In this document: positions 43,123 through 52,600 of the stretch, piece by piece
How positions within the stretch are numbered: position 1 is the stretch's first letter
Layout of the letters: each line of letters starts with the position of its first letter
NCBI GenBank assembly: GCA_040757055.1
Contig: JBFLXY010000001.1
Span: 310,001-374,000, forward strand
Source of the DNA: JAJZRJ01 sp040757055
GTDB lineage: Bacteria > Desulfobacterota > Desulfobulbia > Desulfobulbales > Desulfurivibrionaceae
Length of the DNA stretch: 64,000 nucleotides
Direction of reading: 5' to 3'
Program-made: the position numbers and the translations under genes
The notes under the pieces: generated by a model
What the model was told of the DNA's origin: nothing
Databases searched by the model: none
The model's input: the letters and a program-made list of their open reading frames with translations, nothing else

Positions 43123-44229
43123 CCATTGCCCCGGAACTGAAAGAGAAGCTCCAGGAACTCAAGAAGCGCCTCCTTACCCTGCGGGACCATCTTTGAGGTG
43201 GACAAGAAACTCGCCCGCTTAAGCGAGCTGGAGCAGATGACCATGCTGCCCGATTTCTGGGGCGACACCGACCGGGCCACCGCGGTCCAGAAGGAGCAGG
43301 GTGCGCTGCAGAACGCCGTGGGTGCCTGGGACCAGACCTATGCCGTTTGGGAAGAGGCCGAGCTGCTGCTCGACCTCGCCGTCTCCGAGAAGGACGAGGC
43401 CACCGAACGCGAGGTGGCGCAGAGCATCAAGCCGCTGGAACAGCGCATCGAGGGGCTGGAACTCGAGTGCATGTTCACCGGCGAACACGATGCCAACAAC
43501 GCGCTCGTCACCATCCACGCCGGGGCCGGCGGCACCGAGGCCCAGGACTGGACCCAGATCCTCCTGCGCATGTATCTGCGCTGGGCCGAGGCGCGCGGCT
43601 TTGCCACCGAGATTCTCGACGAGCTGCCGGGCGACGAGGCCGGCATGAAGAGCGTGACCATCCTGATTACCGGCCGCTATGCTTACGGCTACCTGCGCTC
43701 GGAGATGGGCATCCACCGGCTGGTGCGCATCTCGCCCTTCGACGCCGGCGGCCGCCGCCACACCTCCTTTGCCTCGGTCTTCATCTTCCCGGAACTGGAA
43801 GACACCATCGAGGTGGACATCAACGAAAAAGACCTGCGGGTCGACACCTTCCGGGCCAGCGGCGCGGGCGGCCAGCACGTCAACAAGACGAGCTCGGCCA
43901 TCCGCATCACCCACCTGCCCACCGGCATCGTGGTCCAGTGCCAGAACGAGCGCAGCCAGCACCGCAACCGCGACATGGCCATGAAGATGCTGCGCGCCCG
44001 GCTCTACGAGAAGGAAAAGGAGGCACAGGCCGCCCAGCAGCAGGAACTCACCGGCGAGAAGAAGGAGATCGCCTGGGGCAGCCAGATCCGTTCCTACGTG
44101 TTGCAGCCCTACCGGCTGATCAAGGACCACCGGACCAACTACGAGGTCGGCAACGTGGATGGTGTGCTGGACGGCGATCTCGACGGCTTCATCAAGGCGT
44201 TCCTCCTGTGGAGCAACACCAAACAGTAG
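43119..44229 (+). CDS. prfB: Peptide chain release factor 2, with programmed +1 frameshift
   Basis: Two frames make one 369-residue protein. The first frame from ATG 43119 encodes 25 residues (MTIAPELKEKLQELKKRLLT, then LRDHL) and hits TGA at 43194-43196 as codon 26. A +1 shift on CTT at 43191-43193 continues as GAG-GTG-GAC to the stop at 44229. This is the RF2 autoregulation site: CTT-TGA with a purine-rich stimulator (GCGGGA) just upstream. The class-specific SPF tripeptide (RISPFDAGGRR) reads UGA/UAA, and GGQ is at residues 250-252, matching E. coli numbering. RF2 shortage increases the shift and so raises RF2 output. Confidence 0.95.
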
Positions 44230-45428
44230 CCGCGGCGGGCGGGCTCTGCGCCAAGTGCGGAGCCTGCACCGCCGCCTGCCCGGTATTCCAGGTCACCGGC
44301 CGCGAATGCCACGGCGGCCGTGGCAAGCTCCACCTGCTCGCCCGCCTCGATCCGCATACCGCCTCGGCCGCCTACGCCGAAATCCTCTCCCGCTGCCTGC
44401 TCTGCGGGGCGTGCGAGGCAGTCTGCCCGCGGGGGCTCGACATCACCGGAGAAATTGTTGCGGCACGGAACCGCCTCTCCCGGAGCGCCGGCGAACACGC
44501 CATTTTGCGCTTTATCACCCGCGCCACCCTCACCAGCCCGCTGCTCGCCACAGGGCTCGGCGCCCTGGCCCGGCTGGCGGAAACGCTCCCGGCCCAAAGC
44601 GGCCTGCGCCTGCGGCTGGGTCTGCCCGCCCAGAAAACAGAGGCCGTTGCCCCGCCGCCGGCCTTACCCCTTGACCCCGCCGCGCCCCTCCTCTACTTTG
44701 CCGGCTGCGTCGCCACCCATCTCCAGCCGGAGATCGCCGCCGCCACCCGTTCCCTCTGCCGGAAATCCGGGCAGCCGGCACCGCTTGCCGCCAGCGGCCA
44801 GGGATGCTGCGGCCTGCCCGCCCATGCAGCAGGCGACCACGCCACTGCCCAACAGCTCGCCCGCCGCAACATCGCGGCCTTCGAAGGCTCCGAGGCGCCG
44901 ATTCTGGTCAGTTGCGCCTCCTGCCAGAGCCATCTCGCCAGCTACCCGGCGCTCTTTGCCGACGATCCGGAGTGGCAGGCGCGGGCCACAGCCTTTGCCG
45001 GCCGCCTGCAGGAATTTTCCACCTTCCTGCTGGCCGTGCTGCACACCAGGCCAGACACCGCTCCGGCCACGCCGAACCTCGAACCACGGCAACGGGTTCT
45101 CTATCACGACCCCTGCCACCTGCGCTTCCACCTCAAGATCACGAAAGCACCCCGCCAACTGCTCGGCCGCTTTCCCCAAATCGAACTGGCCGAACTGCCC
45201 CACGGCCCCCAATGCTGCGGCCACGGCGGCCTGTTCCATCTGGCGCATCCGGCACTTTCGACTGCCATCCGCGACCGGCTGCTCAACGATGCCGCGGCCA
45301 CCGGGGCGACGACGGTCACCACCACCTGCTCGGGCTGCCTGCTCCAGTGGCAACAGGGGCTTGCAGCCGCTGGAAACCCGGGCTGGGTCGCCCATCTCGC
45401 CCTGCTTCTCGACCGGCTGCTGCCCTGA
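44208..45428 (+). CDS. (Fe-S)-binding protein of the GlcF/GlpC type
   Basis: A 406-residue protein. Two ferredoxin-type 4Fe-4S motifs lie near residues 14-85 (CAKCGACTAACPVF and CLLCGACEAVCPRG). Two Cys-rich CCG domains follow (GQGCCGLPAHAAGD and PQCCGHGGLFH, with CASCQ and CSGC partners). Such proteins carry electrons for lactate, glycolate or glycerol-3-phosphate oxidation, but no flavoprotein partner is nearby. The start is taken as GTG 44208, overlapping prfB by 22 bases with AAGG upstream; it is the only in-frame start I found close to the first motif. Confidence 0.82.
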   Translation: MEQHQTVAAAGGLCAKCGACTAACPVFQVTGRECHGGRGKLHLLARLDPHTASAAYAEILSRCLLCGACEAVCPRGLDITGEIVAARNRLSRSAGEHAILRFITRATLTSPLLATGLGALARLAETLPAQSGLRLRLGLPAQKTEAVAPPPALPLDPAAPLLYFAGCVATHLQPEIAAATRSLCRKSGQPAPLAASGQGCCGLPAHAAGDHATAQQLARRNIAAFEGSEAPILVSCASCQSHLASYPALFADDPEWQARATAFAGRLQEFSTFLLAVLHTRPDTAPATPNLEPRQRVLYHDPCHLRFHLKITKAPRQLLGRFPQIELAELPHGPQCCGHGGLFHLAHPALSTAIRDRLLNDAAATGATTVTTTCSGCLLQWQQGLAAAGNPGWVAHLALLLDRLLP

Positions 45429-45464
45429 CCCGCATGAGGGCCATAAAGGGTGCGGAGCCGGCGC

Positions 45465-45492
45465 TTGCGCAAAAAACCGCAGCAGGTATAAT
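45465..45492 (+). promoter_or_regulatory. Promoter of the DsbA-like gene
   Basis: TATAAT (45487-45492) is a perfect -10. TTGCGC lies 16 bases upstream as a partial -35. The start codon is 53 bases downstream. Confidence 0.6.
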
Positions 45493-45544
45493 GGCAGGCA
45501 GCCATCGAGGAACCGACCAGCCCACAAAAACCACGAGGGAAACG

Positions 45545-46402
45545 ATGAACCACTGCCGCCTTGCCTCTCTTGCCCTGTTCTTCCTGCTCTTGCCCGCCGT
45601 CGCCCTGGCCCGGGTGGATGCCGAGGTGCTCCACACCATCAAGACCGAAACCCCGCCCCGCGACCTGGCCTCCTCCACCGACGGCCAGTGGCTCTACGTG
45701 CTGACCGAGGGAGGCAGGGTCCAGGTCTATAACGCCGACGGCACGCTCAACGACGTCATCAGGGTAGACCCGGCCATGGACCGCATCAGCGTGGCCGGCT
45801 TTACCGGCGCGGGCGTCGACGACAAGGTCTATGTGAGCAGCAGCAAAACCGCGGCGGTGCAGGCGCTCTCCGTCAGTTTCGCCATGCCTATCGACACGAC
45901 CGGCGCCCCTTTTGTCGGTCCGGCCAACGCCCCGGTGGAGATCGTGGTCTTCAGCGACTTCGAGTGTCCCTACTGCGGCCAGGTCGGCCCCCTGCTGGAG
46001 CAGGTGCTGGAACACAACCCCAAAAACGTCCGGATAGTTTTCAAGCACTTCCCGCTGGGTTTTCACAAAAACGCCCGGCCGGCAGCCATGGCAGCCATCG
46101 CCGCCCAGAAGCAGGGCAAGTTCTGGGAAATGCATGACCGCCTCTTTGCGAACCAGAAAAATCTCACCCTGGAAAAATTCCGCGCCCTCGCCAAGGAACT
46201 GAAGCTCAATCCCGGCCAGTTCGACCGCGACCTGGGGAGCGCCGAAACGGCCCAGCAACTGGAAAAGGACATCAATGACGGCCGGCGCGCAGCCGTCCGG
46301 GGCACGCCGACCCTGTTCGTCAATGGCCGGCGGGTCAAAGACCGCGATGCCGCCCTGATCCAGAAGATGATCAACGAGGAGCTGAAGGGCCGCAAGCAGT
46401 GA
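45545..46402 (+). CDS. Exported DsbA-like thiol oxidoreductase
   Basis: A 285-residue periplasmic protein. A signal peptide (residues 1-23, ending AVALA) precedes about 85 residues with two beta-propeller-like blades (PRDLASSTDGQWLYVLTEGG). The C-terminal thioredoxin/DsbA domain (about 120-280) has the active site CPYC at 141-144 (FSDFECPYCGQVGPL), a cis-Pro loop (VRGTPTLFVNG) and FKHFPLGFH, typical of the DsbA/DsbG-like family with a four-helix insert. It probably makes or reshuffles disulfides. The blade-like N-terminal extension is unusual. It overlaps phoH by four bases. Confidence 0.87.
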   Translation: MNHCRLASLALFFLLLPAVALARVDAEVLHTIKTETPPRDLASSTDGQWLYVLTEGGRVQVYNADGTLNDVIRVDPAMDRISVAGFTGAGVDDKVYVSSSKTAAVQALSVSFAMPIDTTGAPFVGPANAPVEIVVFSDFECPYCGQVGPLLEQVLEHNPKNVRIVFKHFPLGFHKNARPAAMAAIAAQKQGKFWEMHDRLFANQKNLTLEKFRALAKELKLNPGQFDRDLGSAETAQQLEKDINDGRRAAVRGTPTLFVNGRRVKDRDAALIQKMINEELKGRKQ

Positions 46403-47388
46403 CGAAACAGGAACTCAATCTCGGCGACAACGCCACCGCCCTGCTCCTTTACGGCGACCTCAACAAGAACCTGGCCACCATCGAGGAGGCCACCGGGGTC
46501 ACCATCCAGGCCCGGGGCGCGACCCTTACCGTCAGCGGTCTCAGACACGAGGTGGAGCTGGCGGCCTCGGCGATTGCCAAGCTCCACGAGCTGATCAAGA
46601 CGGGGTATCCGGTCTATCCGGCAGACGTGGCCTATGCCCTGCGCATCCTCGAGGGTTCGCCCAAGGCGAAACTCAAGGAGATATTCCTCGACAAGGTCTA
46701 CATCACCGCCGAGCAGAAGGTGGTCTCGCCCAAGAGCGTCAACCAGAAGCACTACATCGACAGCATCCGCCACCACGACATCGTCTTCGGCATCGGCCCG
46801 GCCGGCACCGGCAAGACCTACCTCGCGGTGGCCATGGCGGTGGCGGCCTATGCCACCAAGCAGGTACGGACCATCATCTTGGCCCGGCCTGCGGTGGAGG
46901 CGGGCGAGCGGCTGGGCTTCCTGCCCGGCGACCTGACCCAGAAGGTCAACCCCTATCTCCGGCCCCTGCACGATGCCCTGAACGACATGCTGGGCCACGG
47001 CAAGTCCGCCGACCTCATCGAGCAGGGCATCATCGAGATCGCGCCGCTGGCCTTCATGCGCGGCCGGACGCTCAACAACGCCTTTGTCATCCTGGACGAG
47101 GCGCAGAATACCACGCGCGAGCAGATGAAGATGTTCCTCACCCGCCTGGGCTTCGGCTCCAAGGCGGTGATCACCGGCGACGTCACCCAGATCGACCTGC
47201 CGGAAGAACACCGCTCCGGCCTCATCGACGCCGAGCGGACCCTGAAGGATATCCGCGGCATCGCCATGTGCCACTTCACCGACGTGGACGTGGTGCGCCA
47301 TCCTCTGGTGCAGGAGATCATCCGCGCCTACGAGCGCCAGGCCGCGCAGGGCAGGGAACGCGCCGCCCGGCCCGGCCGCCGGAAATAA
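46399..47388 (+). CDS. phoH: PhoH-family P-loop ATPase
   Basis: A 329-residue protein starting at GTG 46399, which overlaps the previous stop (GTGA). It has an N-terminal KH-like part (LNKNLATIEEATGV in variant form), Walker A GPAGTGKT at about 133-140 and Walker B FVILDEAQNTT. SKAVITGDVTQIDLP is the sensor region. PhoH proteins are RNA-linked ATPases that often sit next to ybeY, as here. Its exact action is not known. Confidence 0.93.
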   Translation: MTKQELNLGDNATALLLYGDLNKNLATIEEATGVTIQARGATLTVSGLRHEVELAASAIAKLHELIKTGYPVYPADVAYALRILEGSPKAKLKEIFLDKVYITAEQKVVSPKSVNQKHYIDSIRHHDIVFGIGPAGTGKTYLAVAMAVAAYATKQVRTIILARPAVEAGERLGFLPGDLTQKVNPYLRPLHDALNDMLGHGKSADLIEQGIIEIAPLAFMRGRTLNNAFVILDEAQNTTREQMKMFLTRLGFGSKAVITGDVTQIDLPEEHRSGLIDAERTLKDIRGIAMCHFTDVDVVRHPLVQEIIRAYERQAAQGRERAARPGRRK

Positions 47389-47393
47389 ACGCC

Positions 47394-48560
47394 ATGCCGG
47401 TTGCCCTGCGCTGCGATTGCGCCGGCCACCGCCTGCGCCTGCCGCTGCTGGCAGCGCGCGCGGAGAAGCTGCTCGACCTCTGCGGCCGGACAACGGCGGA
47501 GTGGAGCATCTCCCTGGTGAACGATGCCGCCATGCGGACCCTCAACCGCGACTACCGCGGCAAGGACAAGCCGACCAACGTGCTGGCCTTTGCCCTGCAG
47601 GAGGCGGGCGGCGAGATGCCGGGCCGCGAAATGCTGGGCGACGTGGTCATCTCGCTCGATACCGCGGCCCGCGAGGCCGTGCTCCAAGGGATCACCCTCC
47701 ACCAGCGGGTGACCGTGCTGCTCATCCACGGCCTGCTCCATCTCCTGGGCTTTGACCACGAACGCTCCGGTGAGGAGGCCCAGCGCATGGAGGCAGCGGA
47801 AACGCGACTGCTCGCCACCCTGAAACACATGGAAAGGAGAGGAACCATGGTGCAACTCGCCATCAACGTCGATCATGTCGCCACCATCCGCCAGGCGCGC
47901 GGCGGGGCCGAGCCCGATCCGGTGCTGGCCGCATCCTTGTGCGAACTGGCGGGCGCCAGCGGCATCGTCGTCCATCTGCGCGAAGACCGCCGCCACATCC
48001 AGGACCGCGACGTGCTGCTCCTGCGGCAGACGGTCAAGACCAAGCTGAATCTGGAGATGGGGGCCACCCCGGAGATCATCGACTTCGCCTTGCGGCTCAA
48101 GCCGGACATGGTCACCCTGGTGCCGGAAAAGCGGCAGGAACTCACCACCGAAGGCGGGCTCAACGTGGCGGGCCAGCAGAAGAAGCTCGCCGCCGTGATC
48201 CGCAGGATGGACAAAGCAGGGATTCCGGTGAGCCTCTTCGTGGACCCGGAATCAAAACAGCTCGCGGCGGCGCAAGCCATCGGCGCCACCTTTGTCGAAA
48301 TCCACACCGGCCGCTATGCCGATGCCAAGAGCGAGGGGGAGCGGGAAGAGGAATTCGCCCTGATCGCCGCCGCCGCCGAGGAGGCATACGAACTGGGCCT
48401 CCGGGTCAACGCCGGCCACGGCTTGAACTACCAGAACACCGCACCGGTGGCGCGGCTGGAAACCATCGAGGAACTGAGCATCGGCCACGCGGTGATGGCG
48501 CGGGCGATCTTCGTGGGGATCGATCAGGCGGTGCGGGAGATGCTGGCTCTGCTGGGATGA
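47394..48560 (+). CDS. ybeY-pdxJ: YbeY-PdxJ in-frame fusion (rRNA maturation nuclease / pyridoxine 5'-phosphate synthase)
   Basis: One open frame of 388 codons covers two normally separate enzymes with no stop between them. Residues 1-151 are YbeY, with its zinc site His112, His116 and His122 (HGLLHLLGFDHE), needed for 16S rRNA 3' maturation and quality control. Residues 152-388 are PdxJ (MVQLAINVDHVATIRQARGG, LREDRRHIQDRDV, VNAGHGLNYQNT), which makes pyridoxine phosphate from aminoacetone phosphate and deoxyxylulose phosphate. An AAGGAGAGG site stands just before the internal ATG 47847, so PdxJ may also be made alone. Both halves have full family length and their motifs. Confidence 0.9.
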   Translation: MPVALRCDCAGHRLRLPLLAARAEKLLDLCGRTTAEWSISLVNDAAMRTLNRDYRGKDKPTNVLAFALQEAGGEMPGREMLGDVVISLDTAAREAVLQGITLHQRVTVLLIHGLLHLLGFDHERSGEEAQRMEAAETRLLATLKHMERRGTMVQLAINVDHVATIRQARGGAEPDPVLAASLCELAGASGIVVHLREDRRHIQDRDVLLLRQTVKTKLNLEMGATPEIIDFALRLKPDMVTLVPEKRQELTTEGGLNVAGQQKKLAAVIRRMDKAGIPVSLFVDPESKQLAAAQAIGATFVEIHTGRYADAKSEGEREEEFALIAAAAEEAYELGLRVNAGHGLNYQNTAPVARLETIEELSIGHAVMARAIFVGIDQAVREMLALLG

Positions 48561-48580
48561 AGAGGCCATGCCCCCTTTGA

Positions 48581-48609
48581 TTGACAATTTTTCCGATCCG
48601 GCTTAAATT
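48581..48609 (+). promoter_or_regulatory. Promoter of the toxin-antitoxin operon
   Basis: TTGACA (48581-48586), a 17-base spacer and TAAATT (48604-48609). The next 20 bases (48608-48627, TTAGT...ACTAA) form an imperfect palindrome that overlaps the likely start site. This is a fitting operator for the antitoxin. Confidence 0.72.
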
Positions 48610-48649
48610 AGTTTACAAGTGGACTAACCAGAAAAAACAGGGTGATTCG

Positions 48650-48898
48650 ATGCGGATCGGTATTCATGAAGCAAAAACCAATCTCTCCAAACTGATTCCG
48701 GCGGCCCAGACCGGCGAAGAAATCATCATCACCAAAGCTGGCAAGCCCGTGGCCCGGCTCATACCGTTCGTCGAAAAAGGCGGACAAAGACCGCTGGGCC
48801 TCTACCGTGGAAAAGTCTCTTTCCATGGCGATCTGCTGGCCCCTCTCCCCGCTGAGATCCTGGACGATTTCTGGCCCGAGCGGGAAAAAAAAGAATGA
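48650..48898 (+). CDS. Phd/YefM-family antitoxin
   Basis: An 82-residue protein with the Phd/YefM N-terminal DNA-binding fold (IHEAKTNLSKLIPAAQTGEE then IIITKAGKPVARLIP) and a C-terminal toxin-binding tail ending FWPEREKKE. ATG 48650 is preferred over an upstream frame opening because the family begins at MRIGIHEAKT and a GGGTGA site precedes it. Its stop overlaps the VapC start by four bases. Confidence 0.88.
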   Translation: MRIGIHEAKTNLSKLIPAAQTGEEIIITKAGKPVARLIPFVEKGGQRPLGLYRGKVSFHGDLLAPLPAEILDDFWPEREKKE

Positions 48899-49281
48899 CC
48901 TATCTGTTGGACACCCACGCCTTTCTCTGGCTGGCGGCGGCGCCGGAAAAACTTTCTCCCGTTGTTCGGAAAACAGTGGCACAAGGTACGTGTGAGCTGC
49001 TCCTGAGCGCTGCCAGTGGCTGGGAAATCGCCCTGCTTTGGAAATTGGAACGAATCGAGTTACCAGAACCGCCAGCCGCCTTTGTCCCTACCGCAATCCA
49101 GGCATTGGGGATCACCCCCTTGCCCATCGGTTTTACCACCGCCATTGCCGCCGCAACCCTGCCACTTCTCCACCGCGACCCTTTTGACCGCCTGCTCGTT
49201 GCCGAAGCAATGCACAGCAAACTCACCATCCTCACCAAAGACGAGACGATCCCCCGCTACGGCGTCAAGGCCCTCTGGTAA
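48895..49281 (+). CDS. PIN-domain toxin (VapC family)
   Basis: A 128-residue ribonuclease of the PIN fold. The acidic residues are Asp6 (LLDTHAFLWL), Glu43 or so (ASGWEIALLWK), Asp93/Asp96 (HRDPFDRLLVAEA) and Asp114 (LTKDETI). This is the subgroup that pairs with Phd/YefM antitoxins, as found here. It should cut tRNA or rRNA when released. It overlaps the antitoxin by ATGA. Confidence 0.9.
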   Translation: MTYLLDTHAFLWLAAAPEKLSPVVRKTVAQGTCELLLSAASGWEIALLWKLERIELPEPPAAFVPTAIQALGITPLPIGFTTAIAAATLPLLHRDPFDRLLVAEAMHSKLTILTKDETIPRYGVKALW

Positions 49282-49319
49282 CACGCATCTGCCGAGACCA
49301 AAGCGACCCGGACAACGAG

Positions 49320-49603
49320 GTGTATCTCAGCGCGGCTTCCGCCTGGGAGATCGGGGTCAAATGGTCATTGGGGAGGTTGCCCCTGCCCGAAGAGCCGGGT
49401 TCCTTCACCCCCCGACAGCGGGAACAGCACCTTATCACCCCTCTGCCTATCGGCGAGGAAACGACCTTCTTCTCCCCAAACTGCCATCGCACCACAAGGA
49501 TCCTTTTGACCGGATTCTGATCTACCAGGCCATCGAACACACCACGACCATCCTCACCCCCGCCTCCCTCATCCACCAATACCCCGTTCGCATGCTCTGG
49601 TAG
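49320..49603 (+). pseudogene. Remnant of a second PIN-domain toxin
   Basis: The frame at 49320-49520 reads EVYLSAASAWEIGVKWSLGR then LPLPEEPGSF, matching the middle of a VapC toxin of the same family as its neighbour. It then shifts frame: the rest (HHKDPFDRILIYQAIEHTTT, ending HQYPVRMLW) lies in another frame up to the TAG at 49603. The N-terminal third with the first catalytic Asp is missing. So it has lost both its start and its frame. No matching antitoxin is seen. Confidence 0.8.
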
Positions 49604-49650
49604 CCCGCGCCTGCATGGGGCAATGGCATCCTCGGCAACGCCAGCAATGC

Positions 49651-52600
49651 CGGTTCATCCCCGCGGGTGCGGGGAACGCCTCAACCAAAACAGGCCGAGC
49701 CTCGGGCGGACCGGTTCATCCCCGCGGGTGCGGGGAACGCGACCAGGGCCGCAGATGCGCTGGAACCTCGCCGGTTCATCCCCGCGGGTGCGGGGAACGC
49801 CCGACAAGAAACGTTGTATTTGCTCGGACTCGCGGTTCATCCCCGCGGGTGCGGGGAACGCAATCACACCCATAAAGGAGACCGACCATGAGCCGGTTCA
49901 TCCCCGCGGGTGCGGGGAACGCCACTGCCAGACCTGCCCGGTGCGGAACATGGCCGGTTCATCCCCGCGGGTGCGGGGAACGCCAGCTTCCCCTGCAAGA
50001 AATCCCGCATCCGGTCGGTTCATCCCCGCGGGTGCGGGGAACGCCATCCGAGCCCCCCGGTGAAAACTGCCGGTAACGGTTCATCCCCGCGGGTGCGGGG
50101 AACGCACCGGTTTGAGGCCCATATCCCCGGCCTTTACCGGTTCATCCCCGCGGGTGCGGGGAACGCTTCGCTCATGGTCTTTCCTCCGTGGTGGTTGGCG
50201 GTTCATCCCCGCGGGTGCGGGGAACGCATAACTTGATCTGTAACAACGTGGGCAATAAACGGTTCATCCCCGCGGGTGCGGGGAACGCTCCACAGAATTC
50301 CTCCGTGAGGGTGGCGGCTGCGGTTCATCCCCGCGGGTGCGGGGAACGCTCCACAGAATTCCTCCGTGAGGGTGGCGGCTGCGGTTCATCCCCGCGGGTG
50401 CGGGGAACGCAATAGCCAAGAGGACGGCATGAGCACCACTGACGGTTCATCCCCGCGGGTGCGGGGAACGCGCCATCCAGAACGACAACCTCTCCGCCGC
50501 CGCCGGTTCATCCCCGCGGGTGCGGGGAACGCTTAGCGGCGGCCTCCACGGACGGGACGCTTGCCGGTTCATCCCCGCGGGTGCGGGGAACGCTCTTGTC
50601 CCTGTGCCTGCGAACCCGCTCTGCGCGGTTCATCCCCGCGGGTGCGGGGAACGCCTGCCGCCACCCTGCGGCCTCGTCTGCGGCGTCGGTTCATCCCCGC
50701 GGGTGCGAGGAACGCGAGATCCACCTGGAGGATGCGGAGATCGTCGCCGGTTCATCCCCGCGGGTGCGGGGAACGCGCCACAATCTACAAGCCGTCCATA
50801 AAGCCGCGCGGTTCATCCCCGCGGGTGCGGGGAACGCCCAGTAGGCACACCAAGTCGGTATCCCCGCGCCGGTTCATCCCCGCGGGTGCGGGGAACGCGG
50901 AGACAGAGGCGATCATTACCGCACCCCGGCCGGTTCATCCCCGCGGGTGCGGGGAACGCAAATACCCCACGTTGGTGTAGTCAAAATCGGGCGGTTCATC
51001 CCCGCGGGTGCGGGGAACGCGGTTCGCACCGACTCATTGAAACCGATGCTTCCGGTTCATCCCCGCGGGTGCGGGGAACGCGGTGGCTGCTGTGCCTTCA
51101 TTGCCCGCGCCTGCGGTTCATCCCCGCGGGTGCGGGGAACGCAACAGCCGAGAGCGGCCACCCGTTCAAATCGCCGGTTCATCCCCGCGGGTGCGGGGAA
51201 CGCGTTCCGCCGTCCCCCATCAGTGGGCCGGTGGCCGGTTCATCCCCGCGGGTGCGGGGAACGCACCCCGGCCAGCTCGTGGGCCTCCGGGCAGCTCGGT
51301 TCATCCCCGCGGGTGCGGGGAACGCTAGCCAGAGAAACAGGCGGCCCGGCAGGTGGCCTGGTTCATCCCCGCGGGTGCGGGGAACGCTGTTGGTTCTCCA
51401 GAAAATCCACCCGAACAGCCGGTTCATCCCCGCGGGTGCGGGGAACGCTCTATGCTGGCTCGACCGCCTATGCGCTCTACCGGTTCATCCCCGCGGGTGC
51501 GGGGAACGCTCGACCCTCAAGTTTCCCGCAACCGCGCCGCGCGGTTCATCCCCGCGGGTGCGGGGAACGCATCTGCCCATCGTCGGCCTCCTGTTGAGTG
51601 GCCGGTTCATCCCCGCGGGTGCGGGGAACGCCGGTGGACTGACATTCCAGCAAAGTGCTGGCACGGTTCATCCCCGCGGGTGCGGGGAACGCTTCCATCC
51701 TGGTGCGCCGGTGTGCCATTGAACCGGTTCTTCCCCGCGGGTGCGGGGAACGCGGCTTGATGTTGCTGCAAAGTTCGTGCATGGGCGGTTCATCCCCGCG
51801 GGTGCGGGGAACGCCCTAGCACAAAAAATCTCTTGCATCGAGATAACGGTTCATCCCCGCGGGTGCGGGGAACGCCAAGTCGGGAAAAGCGAAATTGAGA
51901 ATAATATCGGTTCATCCCCGCGGGTGCGGGGAACGCTGGGCGTGCCCATTGGCAACCTGACCAGCCAGCGGTTCATCCCCGCGGGTGCGGGGAACGCTCG
52001 ATGTCGTATTCCCGGCAGAAGCGGGTCAACGGTTCATCCCCGCGGGTGCGGGGAACGCGGCGATCAATGAGCATTCGTCGGCGGAGGTCTCGGTTCATCC
52101 CCGCGGGTGCGGGGAACGCAAATCAGGTGGCAATTTCACGTTGATAGCCACCGGTTCATCCCCGCGGGTGCGGGGAACGCGCCTTTGGCCCGTCTGGCAG
52201 CGGCAAGACCTTCGGTTCATCCCCGCGGGTGCGGGGAACGCGTCGAAACGGATAGGCTCCACGGCCTAGCCCTCGGTTCATCCCCGCGGGTGCGGGGAAC
52301 GCGCCCGTTTGATCCACCCACTCCATATCCATGTCGGTTCATCCCCGCGGGTGCGGGGAACGCAGCGGTTCCGCTCATAATGGTGCGGATTTTCGCGGTT
52401 CATCCCCGCGGGTGCGGGGAACGCGCAAGCGCCGTTGGCGGCCGACATGGCCAGCGCGGTTCATCCCCGCGGGTGCGGGGAACGCCGGGTTAAAGTCAAT
52501 CATTCCCAACACTCCCCCGGTTCATCCCCGCGGGTGCGGGGAACGCAAGGGTGAAGTCCGGCGCGTCAATAACCACATCGGTTCATCCCCGCGGGTGCGG

